From Armatimonadetes bacterium UBA1398 (GTDB lineage Bacteria; Armatimonadota; Zipacnadia; UBA1398): DNA of 12,937 nt. Below the pieces are notes generated by a model that did no database searches, was not told where the DNA came from, and saw only the letters and a list, made by a program, of their open reading frames with translations. The translations under genes were made by a program, and so were the position numbers. Location: positions 51,599 to 64,535 of the forward strand of contig DBQI01000044.1 of NCBI GenBank assembly GCA_002305165.1, in the 5' to 3' direction. Of the stretch, positions 5,899 to 12,937 are shown in pieces (the stretch's first letter is position 1; the number at the start of each line of letters is the position of its first letter).

Positions 5899-8391
5899 AT
5901 GGGTAGGTCGCGTGCGTGGACAGCAGTTGGCGCTCCCATCGTCGTAGCAGCGCTGCTCGCGGGGTGCGCGGGAGGCGGCCCTGGTACGGACCTCAGCACT
6001 CCGCAGGCCGCCGCCGAACGCTGGGCAAAGTCGCTGGAGACGTCAAACTCGGGGGGCTACAACGAGGTTCTGGCCCCGGGTTACCGCTACGACGGAGCCG
6101 AGGGCGGCTCCAGTGAGGCGCTTCTGCCAGGGCTCTTCGGCGCGCAAGGCAACATCAGCGTCGAGGTCCTGGATGTTACGCAGTCGGGGAGCTCGGCTGT
6201 AGCCAGGGTGCGGTTGCAGTACACCGGCTATCTCTCGGACGTCTATGGCGGCGGCGGGAGTGGCGGCCAGGTGGACGGGAATCCCGGCTGGTCGAGTCCG
6301 GGCTTCGGGCCACCCGCTCCGCCACCGGAGGCTAGGGACGACGGGGCCGAAGCGGGAGGGCTGGCGCAGCCCCCGCTGCTCCGCGAGGTGGCGGGCGAGC
6401 AGGTCACCGCGACCCCCGTGAGCTTCACCGCGATCGTGATCCTCGGACTGCGCGACCTGGATGGCGTGTGGATGGTGGTGAGCCAGCGCCAGGAGACCTC
6501 TATCCTGCTGGTGGGCGACGGAGCCGAGGCGCCGGTGATCACGAGCCTGACCGGCAACGGCAGTGAGCGACCGGAGGTCGTTCCCAGGGGCGATATCGAG
6601 GTGCGCGCCTCCATCGAGGGCGCGAGCGGCAGCTCGCTGTTCACGCGCATCGGGTACATCCAGCGGACGCTGACACTCGATGGCGAGATCATGTCGGGCG
6701 TGATCCGGGCGCCGCGCATCCCCGGCGAGTACGTCCTGGAGGTCTACGCGGAGCGGGCCTCGCCGACGGGCGCCTACGGCATAGCGACGCGTAGCATCGA
6801 GGTCGAGGTGCTGGACGCGCCCGCCGTTGGCTTCTCCTTCACCGTTGCCGATGGCGTGGATGCCGATCCGGCGGCTGCGACGACGGTCCGGAGCCTCCTC
6901 GAGGCAATCCACCGAGGGGAGGAGGCAACTCCCTTCTTCAGCCCCGACTACCGGTACGATGGTCAGACGGCCGAGTCGGCGGCTTGGAACGCTGATCTCC
7001 CCTTCGCTGGCTATGGCGACAGCGACATAGCCGCGACGATCACTGCGGCCGAAGCGATCCCAGGCGGCCAAGCGCTCACCCTTGAGATGGTCATGGAGAT
7101 AGATGACTTCGGGGGCGGTGGGCTGGTGCCCGTATACGACGATGCCCCCATTGGGAGGAGTGGACGCTCGGAAGACGGCGCCGAGTTCATGCCGGAGCCG
7201 TACGGTCCGAAGCACAGTGAGGCGACCTATCGCGTCGAGGTCGGCGCCGACGATGACTTGATCACCGCGATGCGCGCACTGGAGCTCGTGGAATCACGCG
7301 GGCAGGCCGAGCTGCCGTCGGTTAGCGATCTGCTCGTCAACGGTTCCACCGAGCCCGCCCTTGCGGGCGCTGAGCGCTTCACTCTCACGGGGAGCGTCAC
7401 TGGGTCCATCGCCTGGGCGCAGGTGTCGCCGGATCAGATGCGTGAGTACGTCGGCACCGGAGCCTTCACCACGGAGCTCCGGGCGCCGTTCACCAAGGGC
7501 CGCTGGCTCGTCCGGGCGGAGGCTTGGTCCTGGGGCGATGGAGGCAGCGCACGAGTGCTGCGCACCGTGGAGATTGCCGTCACCGAGGACGCGCCCACCC
7601 CGGAGGTGACGGTCGCGCCAGGTGTCAGCCTCTCGGAGGCGGCACGGGCCACGGTGAACTCGTGGCTCGGCGGCCTCTACCTGGGCGACTCGAGGCGGCT
7701 TGGTGCGGCCTACTCGAACGGCTACGCCTTCGACGGTCTGACCAAGGCGGAGGCCTTGAGTCCGCGGATCCGCGCCTACCACGCTGACTTCGGTCGGGCC
7801 GAGGTGACGGCGGCGGCGAACGCGGGTGGCGCTACACGGCTCTCGGTGGCTCTCGAGTTCGTCGGGCCCATTCAGTACTTCGTAGATCACCGTGCCATCG
7901 AATGGCCAGAGGGTCCTGAGACAGGCGCTCGCGATGTCATCGCCCCCGGTTACGAGCAGGCCACCACCGCGGTCGACGTGGTCATTGAACTGGGCTCGGA
8001 TGACCGCATCACAGCCGAGTGGATCCGTTACGGGGTCTCTCGCGAGAGGAATGCTCCGGCCCTAGCCCTTGGCCCCGTGACGGTGGCAGGCGGCAGTGGG
8101 CCGGTGACGGCAGGCCAGCATGTGGAGGTCCGGTCTGGGGTCACCGAGGGAGCGGCCGAGTATGCGGCGGTGCGTCTGGGCCCCTCGGCCACATGGACCG
8201 AGGGTCCGTTGGCCGTGGTGCCAGCGCCGACCACTCCGGGACGGTACGTGGCGGAAGTGGTGGCCCAGCGCGGAGTGCCACGGGTAGACTACGTGAGCGG
8301 CGACGGCAGCTCGGAGACGCCGCCTAGCGAACCGGACGACCCGTGGACAGGCATCTACGTGATCTCGGCGATCGAGGTGCGAGTCCAGTAG
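5899..8391 (+). CDS. Large lipoprotein made of three diverged copies of an NTF2-like plus beta-sandwich module
   Basis: This is an 830-residue predicted lipoprotein of unknown function. The signal peptide (residues 1-22) ends in lipobox LAGC with Cys23. The rest is three copies of one module, at about 31-307, 315-563 and 570-830. Each begins with an alpha-helical, SnoaL/NTF2-like half (AAERWAKSLETSNSGG, VRSLLEAIHRGEE and TVNSWLGGLYLGDS) leading to a shared motif: GYRYDG at 61-66, DYRYDG at 350-355 and GYAFDG at 608-613. A low-complexity insert then falls at the same place in each copy (Gly/Pro-rich about 117-160, then about 404-440 and 660-685). Each copy ends in a beta-rich half closing with PGEYVLEVYAERA, KGRWLVRAEAWSWG or PGRYVAEVVAQRG. 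The NTF2-like label is inferred from this pattern; such folds bind small ligands or scaffold. ATG 5899 is chosen over ATG 5839 because AGAGAGGA lies 9 bases before it and the signal peptide starts there. A 119-base gap separates it from zwf. Confidence 0.88.
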   Translation: MGRSRAWTAVGAPIVVAALLAGCAGGGPGTDLSTPQAAAERWAKSLETSNSGGYNEVLAPGYRYDGAEGGSSEALLPGLFGAQGNISVEVLDVTQSGSSAVARVRLQYTGYLSDVYGGGGSGGQVDGNPGWSSPGFGPPAPPPEARDDGAEAGGLAQPPLLREVAGEQVTATPVSFTAIVILGLRDLDGVWMVVSQRQETSILLVGDGAEAPVITSLTGNGSERPEVVPRGDIEVRASIEGASGSSLFTRIGYIQRTLTLDGEIMSGVIRAPRIPGEYVLEVYAERASPTGAYGIATRSIEVEVLDAPAVGFSFTVADGVDADPAAATTVRSLLEAIHRGEEATPFFSPDYRYDGQTAESAAWNADLPFAGYGDSDIAATITAAEAIPGGQALTLEMVMEIDDFGGGGLVPVYDDAPIGRSGRSEDGAEFMPEPYGPKHSEATYRVEVGADDDLITAMRALELVESRGQAELPSVSDLLVNGSTEPALAGAERFTLTGSVTGSIAWAQVSPDQMREYVGTGAFTTELRAPFTKGRWLVRAEAWSWGDGGSARVLRTVEIAVTEDAPTPEVTVAPGVSLSEAARATVNSWLGGLYLGDSRRLGAAYSNGYAFDGLTKAEALSPRIRAYHADFGRAEVTAAANAGGATRLSVALEFVGPIQYFVDHRAIEWPEGPETGARDVIAPGYEQATTAVDVVIELGSDDRITAEWIRYGVSRERNAPALALGPVTVAGGSGPVTAGQHVEVRSGVTEGAAEYAAVRLGPSATWTEGPLAVVPAPTTPGRYVAEVVAQRGVPRVDYVSGDGSSETPPSEPDDPWTGIYVISAIEVRVQ
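5989..6819 (+). repeat. Module 1 of the three-module lipoprotein
   Basis: Encodes residues 31-307. This is the longest copy, with the largest Gly/Pro-rich insert after the first half. Diagnostic points are GYRYDG, LTGNGSERPEVVPRGDIEV and PGEYVLEVYAERA, which align in order with modules 2 and 3. The match is visible at protein level only; the DNA copies have diverged, so the duplication is old. Confidence 0.55.
6841..7587 (+). repeat. Module 2 of the three-module lipoprotein
   Basis: Encodes residues 315-563. Diagnostic points are DYRYDG, LLVNGSTEPALAGAERFTL and KGRWLVRAEAWSWG, at the positions equivalent to those of modules 1 and 3. Its insert (about 404-440) is acidic with Pro and Gly. Confidence 0.55.
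7606..8388 (+). repeat. Module 3 of the three-module lipoprotein
   Basis: Encodes residues 570-830. It is the most diverged in the shared motif (GYAFDG for YRYDG) but keeps the same order: helical start, motif, insert, VTVAGGSGPVTAGQHVEV, PGRYVAEVVAQRG. A short Ser/Pro/Asp-rich insertion precedes the last strand. Confidence 0.55.
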
Positions 8392-8424
8392 GGTCGCCGG
8401 CTTCGCGCCGCGCATTGCCAGGTC

Positions 8425-8453
8425 GTGACACGGACGTCTCGGGAGTGTTGTAT
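8425..8453 (+). promoter_or_regulatory. Possible promoter of the zwf-pgl-gnd operon
   Basis: GTGACA (8425-8430, 5 of 6 to TTGACA) and TTGTAT (8448-8453, 3 of 6 to TATAAT) are 17 bases apart and lie 57 bases before the zwf start. The -10 match is poor, so this is only the best candidate in the gap. A small perfect hairpin AGCGA-GAG-TCGCT at 8477-8489 would sit in the leader. Confidence 0.25.
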
Positions 8454-8510
8454 CCTTCCAAATGGGCGCCATGCGCAGCGAGAGTCGCTCAACGGAAGGG
8501 ACGGCCATCC

Positions 8511-10094
8511 ATGCTCGAGTCGGTGTCTGCCGCCATACCCTCCAAGGGGGTGTTGCGGGGGCCAGTCGTGTACTCCGAGTCGGAGGTGTCGCCTGAGCCG
8601 CCGGCCAGCATCGTGATCTTCGGCGCGTCGGGGGACCTCACCGCTCGCAAGCTCGTGCCTTCGCTGTACGATCTGTGCCGGCGGGGTTACCTGAACCCCC
8701 GATCGGCCATCGTGGGGGCGGCGCGTCGTGCGAAGACGACGGAGAGCTTCCGACAGGAGTTGCATGAGGCTGTCAAAGCCCAGTCCCCGCAGTTCGATGA
8801 GACCCATTGGGCACGATTCGTGGAGCGGCTGCACTACCAGCCCATCGAGTTCGGCACTCCCGAGCACTACCAGGATCTGGCTCAGGAGCTTAGTCGCCTG
8901 GAGGCTGAACGCGGCCTGACCGGTGACCGCATCTTCTATCTCGCTACTGCGCCCCGCTACTACGCTCAGATAGTGGAGCGGCTGGACGCCGCAGGGCTCG
9001 CGCGGCCGCAGGTGGAGGCCCGCTGGGCAAGAGTCGTCTTCGAGAAGCCCTTCGGGTACGACCTGGATAGCGCTCACGCCCTGAATGAGAGCGTCAGCCG
9101 GCATCTGGACGAGTCCCAGGTCTTCCGCATCGACCACTACCTGGGCAAGGACACCGTCCAGAACATCATGGCCTTCAGGCTGGGAAACGGGATCTTCGAG
9201 CCGCTGTTCAACCGCCGTTACGTGGACCATGTGCAGATCACCGCTGCCGAGGACATCGGTGTGGAGAGCGGCCGGGGCGGGTATTACGATGAGGCTGGCG
9301 CGCTGCGTGACGTCTTTCAGAACCACCTCCTCCAGTTGCTTTGTCTGGTGGCCATGGAGCCTCCCTCCGTGATCGGCGCGAAGGAGGTCCGGGACGAGAA
9401 GGCCAAGGTGCTGAGCGCGATTCGCGCACTAGGCCCTGTGGACACCTGGGCGGTTCGCGGCCAGTACGGACCCGGAGAGGCGAATGGCGAGCCGGTGCCT
9501 GGGTACCGGCAGGAGGAACGGGTTGCGGAGGACTCGCAGACCGAGACCTTCGTCGCCGCCCGGCTACAGGTGGAGAACTGGCGGTGGGCCGGTGTGCCCT
9601 TCTTCCTCCGCACGGGGAAGCGGATGCCCAGCAAGTCGACACGCATCGTCGTGGTCTTCAAGCGCCCGCCTGCCCAGTACTTCCGCACTGTGACGTGCGT
9701 GGGGGATGTCTGCTCACTATCGCCGCCGGCTCCCAATGCCCTCGTGTTCGACATCCAGCCGAATGAGGGCGTGCATCTGTACCTCTGGGTGAAGCGCCCG
9801 GGCATGAACATGGATGTGCACCAGGTCGATATGAGCTTCCGGTATGATGAAGCCTTCCCGGGCAAGCTGCCCGATGCGTACGAGCGGCTGCTCGTCGATG
9901 TGATGCGCGGGGATCAGACCCTCTTCGCACGGTCCGACGAGATTGAGCGCGCTTGGGCGATCGTGTCGCCCGCCCTGAGCCATTGGGCGGGAACGGAGGC
10001 GTCCTTCCCGAACTACGCGGCGGGAACGTGGGGTCCCGAAGCCGCCGACCGGCTATTCCCCGCAGGCTCGGGCTGGCTGAACGAGGGGGTGTGA
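8511..10094 (+). CDS. zwf: Glucose-6-phosphate 1-dehydrogenase
   Basis: Cytoplasmic enzyme that oxidises glucose 6-phosphate to 6-phosphogluconolactone and reduces NADP(+), the entry step of the oxidative pentose phosphate pathway. The 527-residue product is slightly longer than the usual 480-515 because about 30 extra residues precede the nucleotide-binding strand. The coenzyme fingerprint GASGDLTARKLVPSLYDL is at 38-55. EKPFG (178-182) and the active-site signature RIDHYLGKD (206-214), with Asp208 and His209, bind the substrate. His272 in FQNHLLQLL matches the catalytic base of the family. VPFFLRTGKRM (362-372) is a further conserved block. ATG 8511 is chosen for the GGAAGGG upstream and because earlier in-frame starts lie inside the previous gene. 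It is first in an operon; its last bases overlap the pgl start as GTGA, consistent with translational coupling. Confidence 0.97.
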   Translation: MLESVSAAIPSKGVLRGPVVYSESEVSPEPPASIVIFGASGDLTARKLVPSLYDLCRRGYLNPRSAIVGAARRAKTTESFRQELHEAVKAQSPQFDETHWARFVERLHYQPIEFGTPEHYQDLAQELSRLEAERGLTGDRIFYLATAPRYYAQIVERLDAAGLARPQVEARWARVVFEKPFGYDLDSAHALNESVSRHLDESQVFRIDHYLGKDTVQNIMAFRLGNGIFEPLFNRRYVDHVQITAAEDIGVESGRGGYYDEAGALRDVFQNHLLQLLCLVAMEPPSVIGAKEVRDEKAKVLSAIRALGPVDTWAVRGQYGPGEANGEPVPGYRQEERVAEDSQTETFVAARLQVENWRWAGVPFFLRTGKRMPSKSTRIVVVFKRPPAQYFRTVTCVGDVCSLSPPAPNALVFDIQPNEGVHLYLWVKRPGMNMDVHQVDMSFRYDEAFPGKLPDAYERLLVDVMRGDQTLFARSDEIERAWAIVSPALSHWAGTEASFPNYAAGTWGPEAADRLFPAGSGWLNEGV

Positions 10095-10843
10095 TCGCGG
10101 TGCCACAATCGAGGCTGATCGTCGCGTCGGATCCTATAACATCCGCTCTCGACCTCTGGCTTGAGGCCTACCGGGATGCCCTGGCAAGCGGTCGGAGGTT
10201 CGCCGTCGGGTTGGCTGGTGGCCGCACGCCGGAGGCGTTGTACCGGCGGCTCGCTGTCGAGCCTCTGGACTGGGGCCGCATCGAGGTCTTCCTCGGCGAC
10301 GAGCGCGCCGTTCCCCCGGATGACCCCCAGTCGAACTGGGGTATGATCGAACGGGTCCTCCTAGACCCAGTCTCTGCCCCGGTCGAGAACCTTTACCGTC
10401 CGCGAGGCGAGGCGGATGATCTGGCGGCAGCGGCCGCGGAGTACGCCCGGATCATGGAGGGCATGCTGCCGATGGCGGCGAGTGGGGCGCCCGTGCTGGA
10501 CCTGTTGCTTCTGGGGTTGGGTTCCGACGGTCACACGGCCTCCCTGTTCCCCGGCTCGCGGGCTCTGAGCGTGAGCGATCGGTGGTATGTGAGCGCCGCG
10601 GGGCCGTCCCAGGTCGAGCCCCGGCTGACGATCACCTACCCCGTCATCGAGGCCGCGCGCGCCGTGTGCGTACTCGTATTCGGGGAGTCCAAAGCGGGCA
10701 TCCTGTCCCAGGTGCTTCAGGGAGAGCCCAGCTTGCCCGCCGCGCCGCTCAGAGACTGGCCGAACGTCATCTGGCTGACCGACGAGGAGGCTGCGCGCGA
10801 GGTCGCCACCGCGCCTGGGCTCCTCGATATCGAGCGACGCTAG
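10091..10843 (+). CDS. pgl: 6-phosphogluconolactonase
   Basis: Hydrolyses 6-phosphogluconolactone to 6-phosphogluconate, the second step of the oxidative pentose phosphate pathway. The 250-residue product has the usual length of the SOL/DevB-type lactonase and its signature blocks: GLAGGRTPEALYRRL (40-54), VFLGDERAVPPDDPQSNWGMI (66-86), LLGLGSDGHTASLFPGS (140-156, the phosphosugar-binding GxxxDGHTASLFP motif) and RLTITYPVIEAAR (178-190). GTG 10091 overlaps the zwf stop and has GAGG 4 bases before it; GTG 10100, three codons on, is an equally possible start. The gene lies between zwf and gnd, so all three steps are made from one transcript in pathway order. Confidence 0.96.
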   Translation: MIAVPQSRLIVASDPITSALDLWLEAYRDALASGRRFAVGLAGGRTPEALYRRLAVEPLDWGRIEVFLGDERAVPPDDPQSNWGMIERVLLDPVSAPVENLYRPRGEADDLAAAAAEYARIMEGMLPMAASGAPVLDLLLLGLGSDGHTASLFPGSRALSVSDRWYVSAAGPSQVEPRLTITYPVIEAARAVCVLVFGESKAGILSQVLQGEPSLPAAPLRDWPNVIWLTDEEAAREVATAPGLLDIERR

Positions 10844-10870
10844 CTCAAGATCGGGAGGGTGAGCAAGGCG

Positions 10871-12277
10871 ATGGCAGACCGCACCGTGGGACTGGTGGGG
10901 CTTGGCGTCATGGGCGCCAACCTTGCGCGGAACATAGAGAGTCGCGGGCACGAGGTCTGTGTGTACAACCGGACCACGGAGACCATGCGTCGGTTTCTTC
11001 GCGAGCACGCGGAGGGACATCGCTTTCGGGGCATGGAGACCCTCGAGGAGCTCGCCGCAGCTCTCCCCAGCCCACGCGCGATCATCTTGATGGTCAATGC
11101 GGGGCCTCCTGTTGATGCCGTCATCGACGCCTTGCTCCCGTTCCTCTCGCCCGGGGACATCCTGGTCGATGGAGGGAACTCGAACTACCAGGACACGGAG
11201 GCGCGCTGCGCTCGACTATCGGGCAAGGGCATCGAGTATCTCGGCATGGGCGTCAGCGGCGGCGAGGAGGGCGCCCTGCGGGGCCCCAGCCTCATGCCTG
11301 GCGGCTCACGGCAGGCCTACGACCACCTGGAGCCAGTGCTGAGATCCATCGCAGCAGAGGCGGACACGGGACCGTGCGTCGCCTACGTGGGGCCTGGCGG
11401 CGCGGGGCACTTCATCAAGATGGTGCACAACGGCATCGAGTACGCCGACATGCAGCTCATCGCCGAGGCCTACGATATGCTGCGCCGCGGCTACGGATTG
11501 GAGCCTCAGCGCCTCGCCGAGGTGTTCAGTGAGTGGAACTCCGGCGAACTCGAGAGCTACCTCATCGAGATCACGGCGGACATCCTGCGCACCGAGGATG
11601 ACCAGGGCCGGGAGGGCCTGCTGCTGGACTACATCCTCGACGAGGCGGGCCAGAAGGGGACGGGCCGCTGGACGACCAAGGCGAGCATGGACTTCGCCGT
11701 GCCAACGCCGACTATCACGGCGGCCGTTGACGCTCGGGCCTTGTCCTCGCCGAAGGAGCTCCGGACCCATGCCTTCAATCTCCTGCCCTATCGTGATGAG
11801 ATTGAGTTCGGCTCCCACGAGACTACGAGTCAGGTAAGAGAGGCGCTGTATGCCTCGAAGATCTGCTCCTACGCCCAGGGATTCGCCCTCATCGCGAAGG
11901 CCTCTGAGGAGATGAACTGGGGTATCGACCTCGCGGAGACGGCGCGCATCTGGAAGAGCGGCTGCATCATACGCGCCCGGTTCCTCGATGACGTCTCAGC
12001 GGCCTACCGGATCGAGCCGAAGACGCCCAACCTGGCTCTCACGGATCGGTTCGTAGGGGAGATCGCGAGCCGGATTGACTCATGGACGGAGGTCGTCGTG
12101 GCCGCCATGAGGGCGGGGATTCCCGTCCCGGCCATGGCCGCGTCCCTGACCTACTTGAACTCCTTGCGGACCCGCCGGCTGCCCGCGAACCTGATTCAAG
12201 CCCAGCGTGACTACTTCGGCGCCCACACCTATAAGCGTATCGACCGTGAGGGCGACTTCCACACTCAGTGGTACTGA
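10871..12277 (+). CDS. gnd: 6-phosphogluconate dehydrogenase, decarboxylating, NADP(+)-type
   Basis: Oxidatively decarboxylates 6-phosphogluconate to ribulose 5-phosphate and CO2 with NADP(+). Starting at ATG 10871 gives 468 residues, the same length as typical enterobacterial Gnd; the GTG at 10859 would sit directly on the GGGAGG ribosome site. Landmarks: Rossmann motif GLVGLGVMGANLARN (7-21); NRT (33-35), whose Arg34 is expected to hold the 2'-phosphate of NADP(+); GGNSNYQDTEAR (101-112); GVSGGEEGALRGPSLMPGG (127-145); the catalytic block HFIKMVHNGIEYADMQLIAE with Lys183 and Glu190, matching the numbering in sheep 6PGDH; QKGTGRWT (261-268); and a C-terminal FHTQWY tail. It follows pgl by 27 bases. 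Full length and all catalytic residues argue for a working long-chain 6PGDH rather than the shorter GndA-like form. Confidence 0.97.
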   Translation: MADRTVGLVGLGVMGANLARNIESRGHEVCVYNRTTETMRRFLREHAEGHRFRGMETLEELAAALPSPRAIILMVNAGPPVDAVIDALLPFLSPGDILVDGGNSNYQDTEARCARLSGKGIEYLGMGVSGGEEGALRGPSLMPGGSRQAYDHLEPVLRSIAAEADTGPCVAYVGPGGAGHFIKMVHNGIEYADMQLIAEAYDMLRRGYGLEPQRLAEVFSEWNSGELESYLIEITADILRTEDDQGREGLLLDYILDEAGQKGTGRWTTKASMDFAVPTPTITAAVDARALSSPKELRTHAFNLLPYRDEIEFGSHETTSQVREALYASKICSYAQGFALIAKASEEMNWGIDLAETARIWKSGCIIRARFLDDVSAAYRIEPKTPNLALTDRFVGEIASRIDSWTEVVVAAMRAGIPVPAMAASLTYLNSLRTRRLPANLIQAQRDYFGAHTYKRIDREGDFHTQWY

Positions 12278-12310
12278 GTTCGGTGGTCCCATCGAGAGGA
12301 CTCGTGAGGA

Positions 12311-12919
12311 ATGCATAAGGTTGCGCGGACGGTTGCGCCCATCCACAGACTGCTTGCCGAACGTTGGAGTCCCCGCGCGTTTCGGCCGGATCCAGTCGCG
12401 CCTGAGGCCTTAGTTGGCCTGCTCGAAGCCGCCCGTTGGGCGCCGTCGGCCGGCAATATGCAGCCATGGTACTTCATCGTGGCGACCCAAGAGCAGCCTG
12501 AGGAGTTCGAGAAGCTCCTCAGTTGTCTTGTCGAGGGCAATCGGCGCTGGTGCGGCACGGTCCCCGTCCTCATGCTCACGGTGGCCCGGGTCCAGGACAC
12601 TGGCGGGGACGAGAACCGCTGGGCTACCCATGACGTCGGTCTGGCGGCGATGAGCCTGACGATTCAGGCGGCCTCCCTCGGCCTCTACTGCCATCAGATG
12701 GCGGGCGTGAGACGCCAGCATGCGGCGCAGCTTTACCAGGTTCCGGCCGGACACGAGGTGTGGACCGCGATCGCCGTAGGTTACCGCGGTGACCCAGAGA
12801 GCCTTCCCGACGACCTAATGGAGCGTGAGCTGGCGCCCCGAACGCGCAAGCCCCTGGACTCCTTCGTGTTCTCTGGCTCCTGGGGCGAGACTCCGGCCTG
12901 GTTGCCCGAGGCTCCCTAG
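12311..12919 (+). CDS. Nitroreductase-family flavoprotein
   Basis: FMN-dependent oxidoreductase of the nitroreductase fold, 202 residues, probably using NAD(P)H to reduce nitro, quinone or enone-type compounds; the true substrate cannot be read here. Visible landmarks are RWSPRAF (18-24, FMN-phosphate contact), EAARWAPSAGNMQPWYF (39-55, the family PSxxNxQPW motif), the helix HDVGLAAMSLTIQAASLGL (107-125) and the C-terminal RKPLDSFVFSGSWG (179-192) typical of this subgroup. ATG 12311 is the only good start; an upstream GTG soon meets a stop. The ribosome site is either AGAGG about 12 bases away or the GAGGA touching the start, neither ideal. It lies 33 bases after gnd on the same strand, so it is probably the last gene of the zwf-pgl-gnd operon and may draw on the NADPH that operon makes. 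Confidence 0.92.
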   Translation: MHKVARTVAPIHRLLAERWSPRAFRPDPVAPEALVGLLEAARWAPSAGNMQPWYFIVATQEQPEEFEKLLSCLVEGNRRWCGTVPVLMLTVARVQDTGGDENRWATHDVGLAAMSLTIQAASLGLYCHQMAGVRRQHAAQLYQVPAGHEVWTAIAVGYRGDPESLPDDLMERELAPRTRKPLDSFVFSGSWGETPAWLPEAP

Positions 12920-12937
12920 CCCGCATCATTCATGAGT

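Noticed and set aside
6043..7215. Long minus-strand open frame of about 390 codons opposite the large lipoprotein
   Set aside because: It is an antisense shadow typical of GC-rich coding sequence: Arg/His-rich, without domain signatures, while the plus frame has a signal peptide, lipobox and internal repeats. The same holds for open frames at 245-1327 (plus) and 8355-9326 (minus).
8392..8416. Rho-independent terminator after the large lipoprotein
   Set aside because: A short CGGC/GCCG stem can be drawn but no T-run follows; I found no intrinsic terminator anywhere in the window.

Overview
The window is GC-rich throughout (third codon positions are mostly G or C). It carries nine protein genes, one of them cut by the left edge, and one tRNA gene. 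I see no insertion sequence, CRISPR array, phage gene or toxin-antitoxin pair. Three lipoproteins with clear lipoboxes, promoters of the TTGACC/TATAAT type and a chromosome-like gene mix suggest a free-living, high-GC bacterium with a Gram-negative type envelope. The sequence alone does not fix the phylum. An under-sampled environmental lineage is plausible, but that is a guess.

Layout, left to right. Positions 1-1192 (minus strand) hold two secreted lipoproteins: a glycine-rich one running off the left edge, and a two-domain one with a PilP/GspC-like segment and a lipocalin-like C-terminus. Across a 107-base divergent gap with a 17-bp dyad, 1300-2547 (plus) encodes an exported beta-helix protein of the pectate-lyase-3 type. 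It converges on a minus-strand two-component operon, and the two facing genes share one CTAG palindrome as their stop codons. The operon has a soluble PAS-PAS-GAF-HisKA-HATPase sensor kinase (3378-5468) followed by a LytTR response regulator (2544-3344). A tRNA-Leu(CAA) with a good promoter and encoded CCA follows at 5609-5695. Next is a 203-base leader with a consensus TATAAT box and a foldable RNA of about 110 nt. It precedes an 830-residue lipoprotein (5899-8391) built from three diverged copies of one module.

The right third (8511-12919, plus) is a metabolic operon: zwf, pgl and gnd, the complete oxidative branch of the pentose phosphate pathway, with zwf and pgl overlapping by GTGA. A nitroreductase-family flavoprotein lies 33 bases after gnd. 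Together the first three turn glucose 6-phosphate into ribulose 5-phosphate and yield two NADPH; the fourth may use reduced nicotinamide.

No stretch over 300 bases lacks a gene. The longest gaps are 5696-5898 (leader, annotated), 5469-5608 (kinase leader and tRNA promoter), 8392-8510 (possible zwf promoter) and 1193-1299 (dyad). The final 18 bases hold nothing recognisable. The least ordinary items are the triplicated lipoprotein with its structured leader and the HisKA-LytTR pairing; nothing here is clearly a new defence or mobile system.
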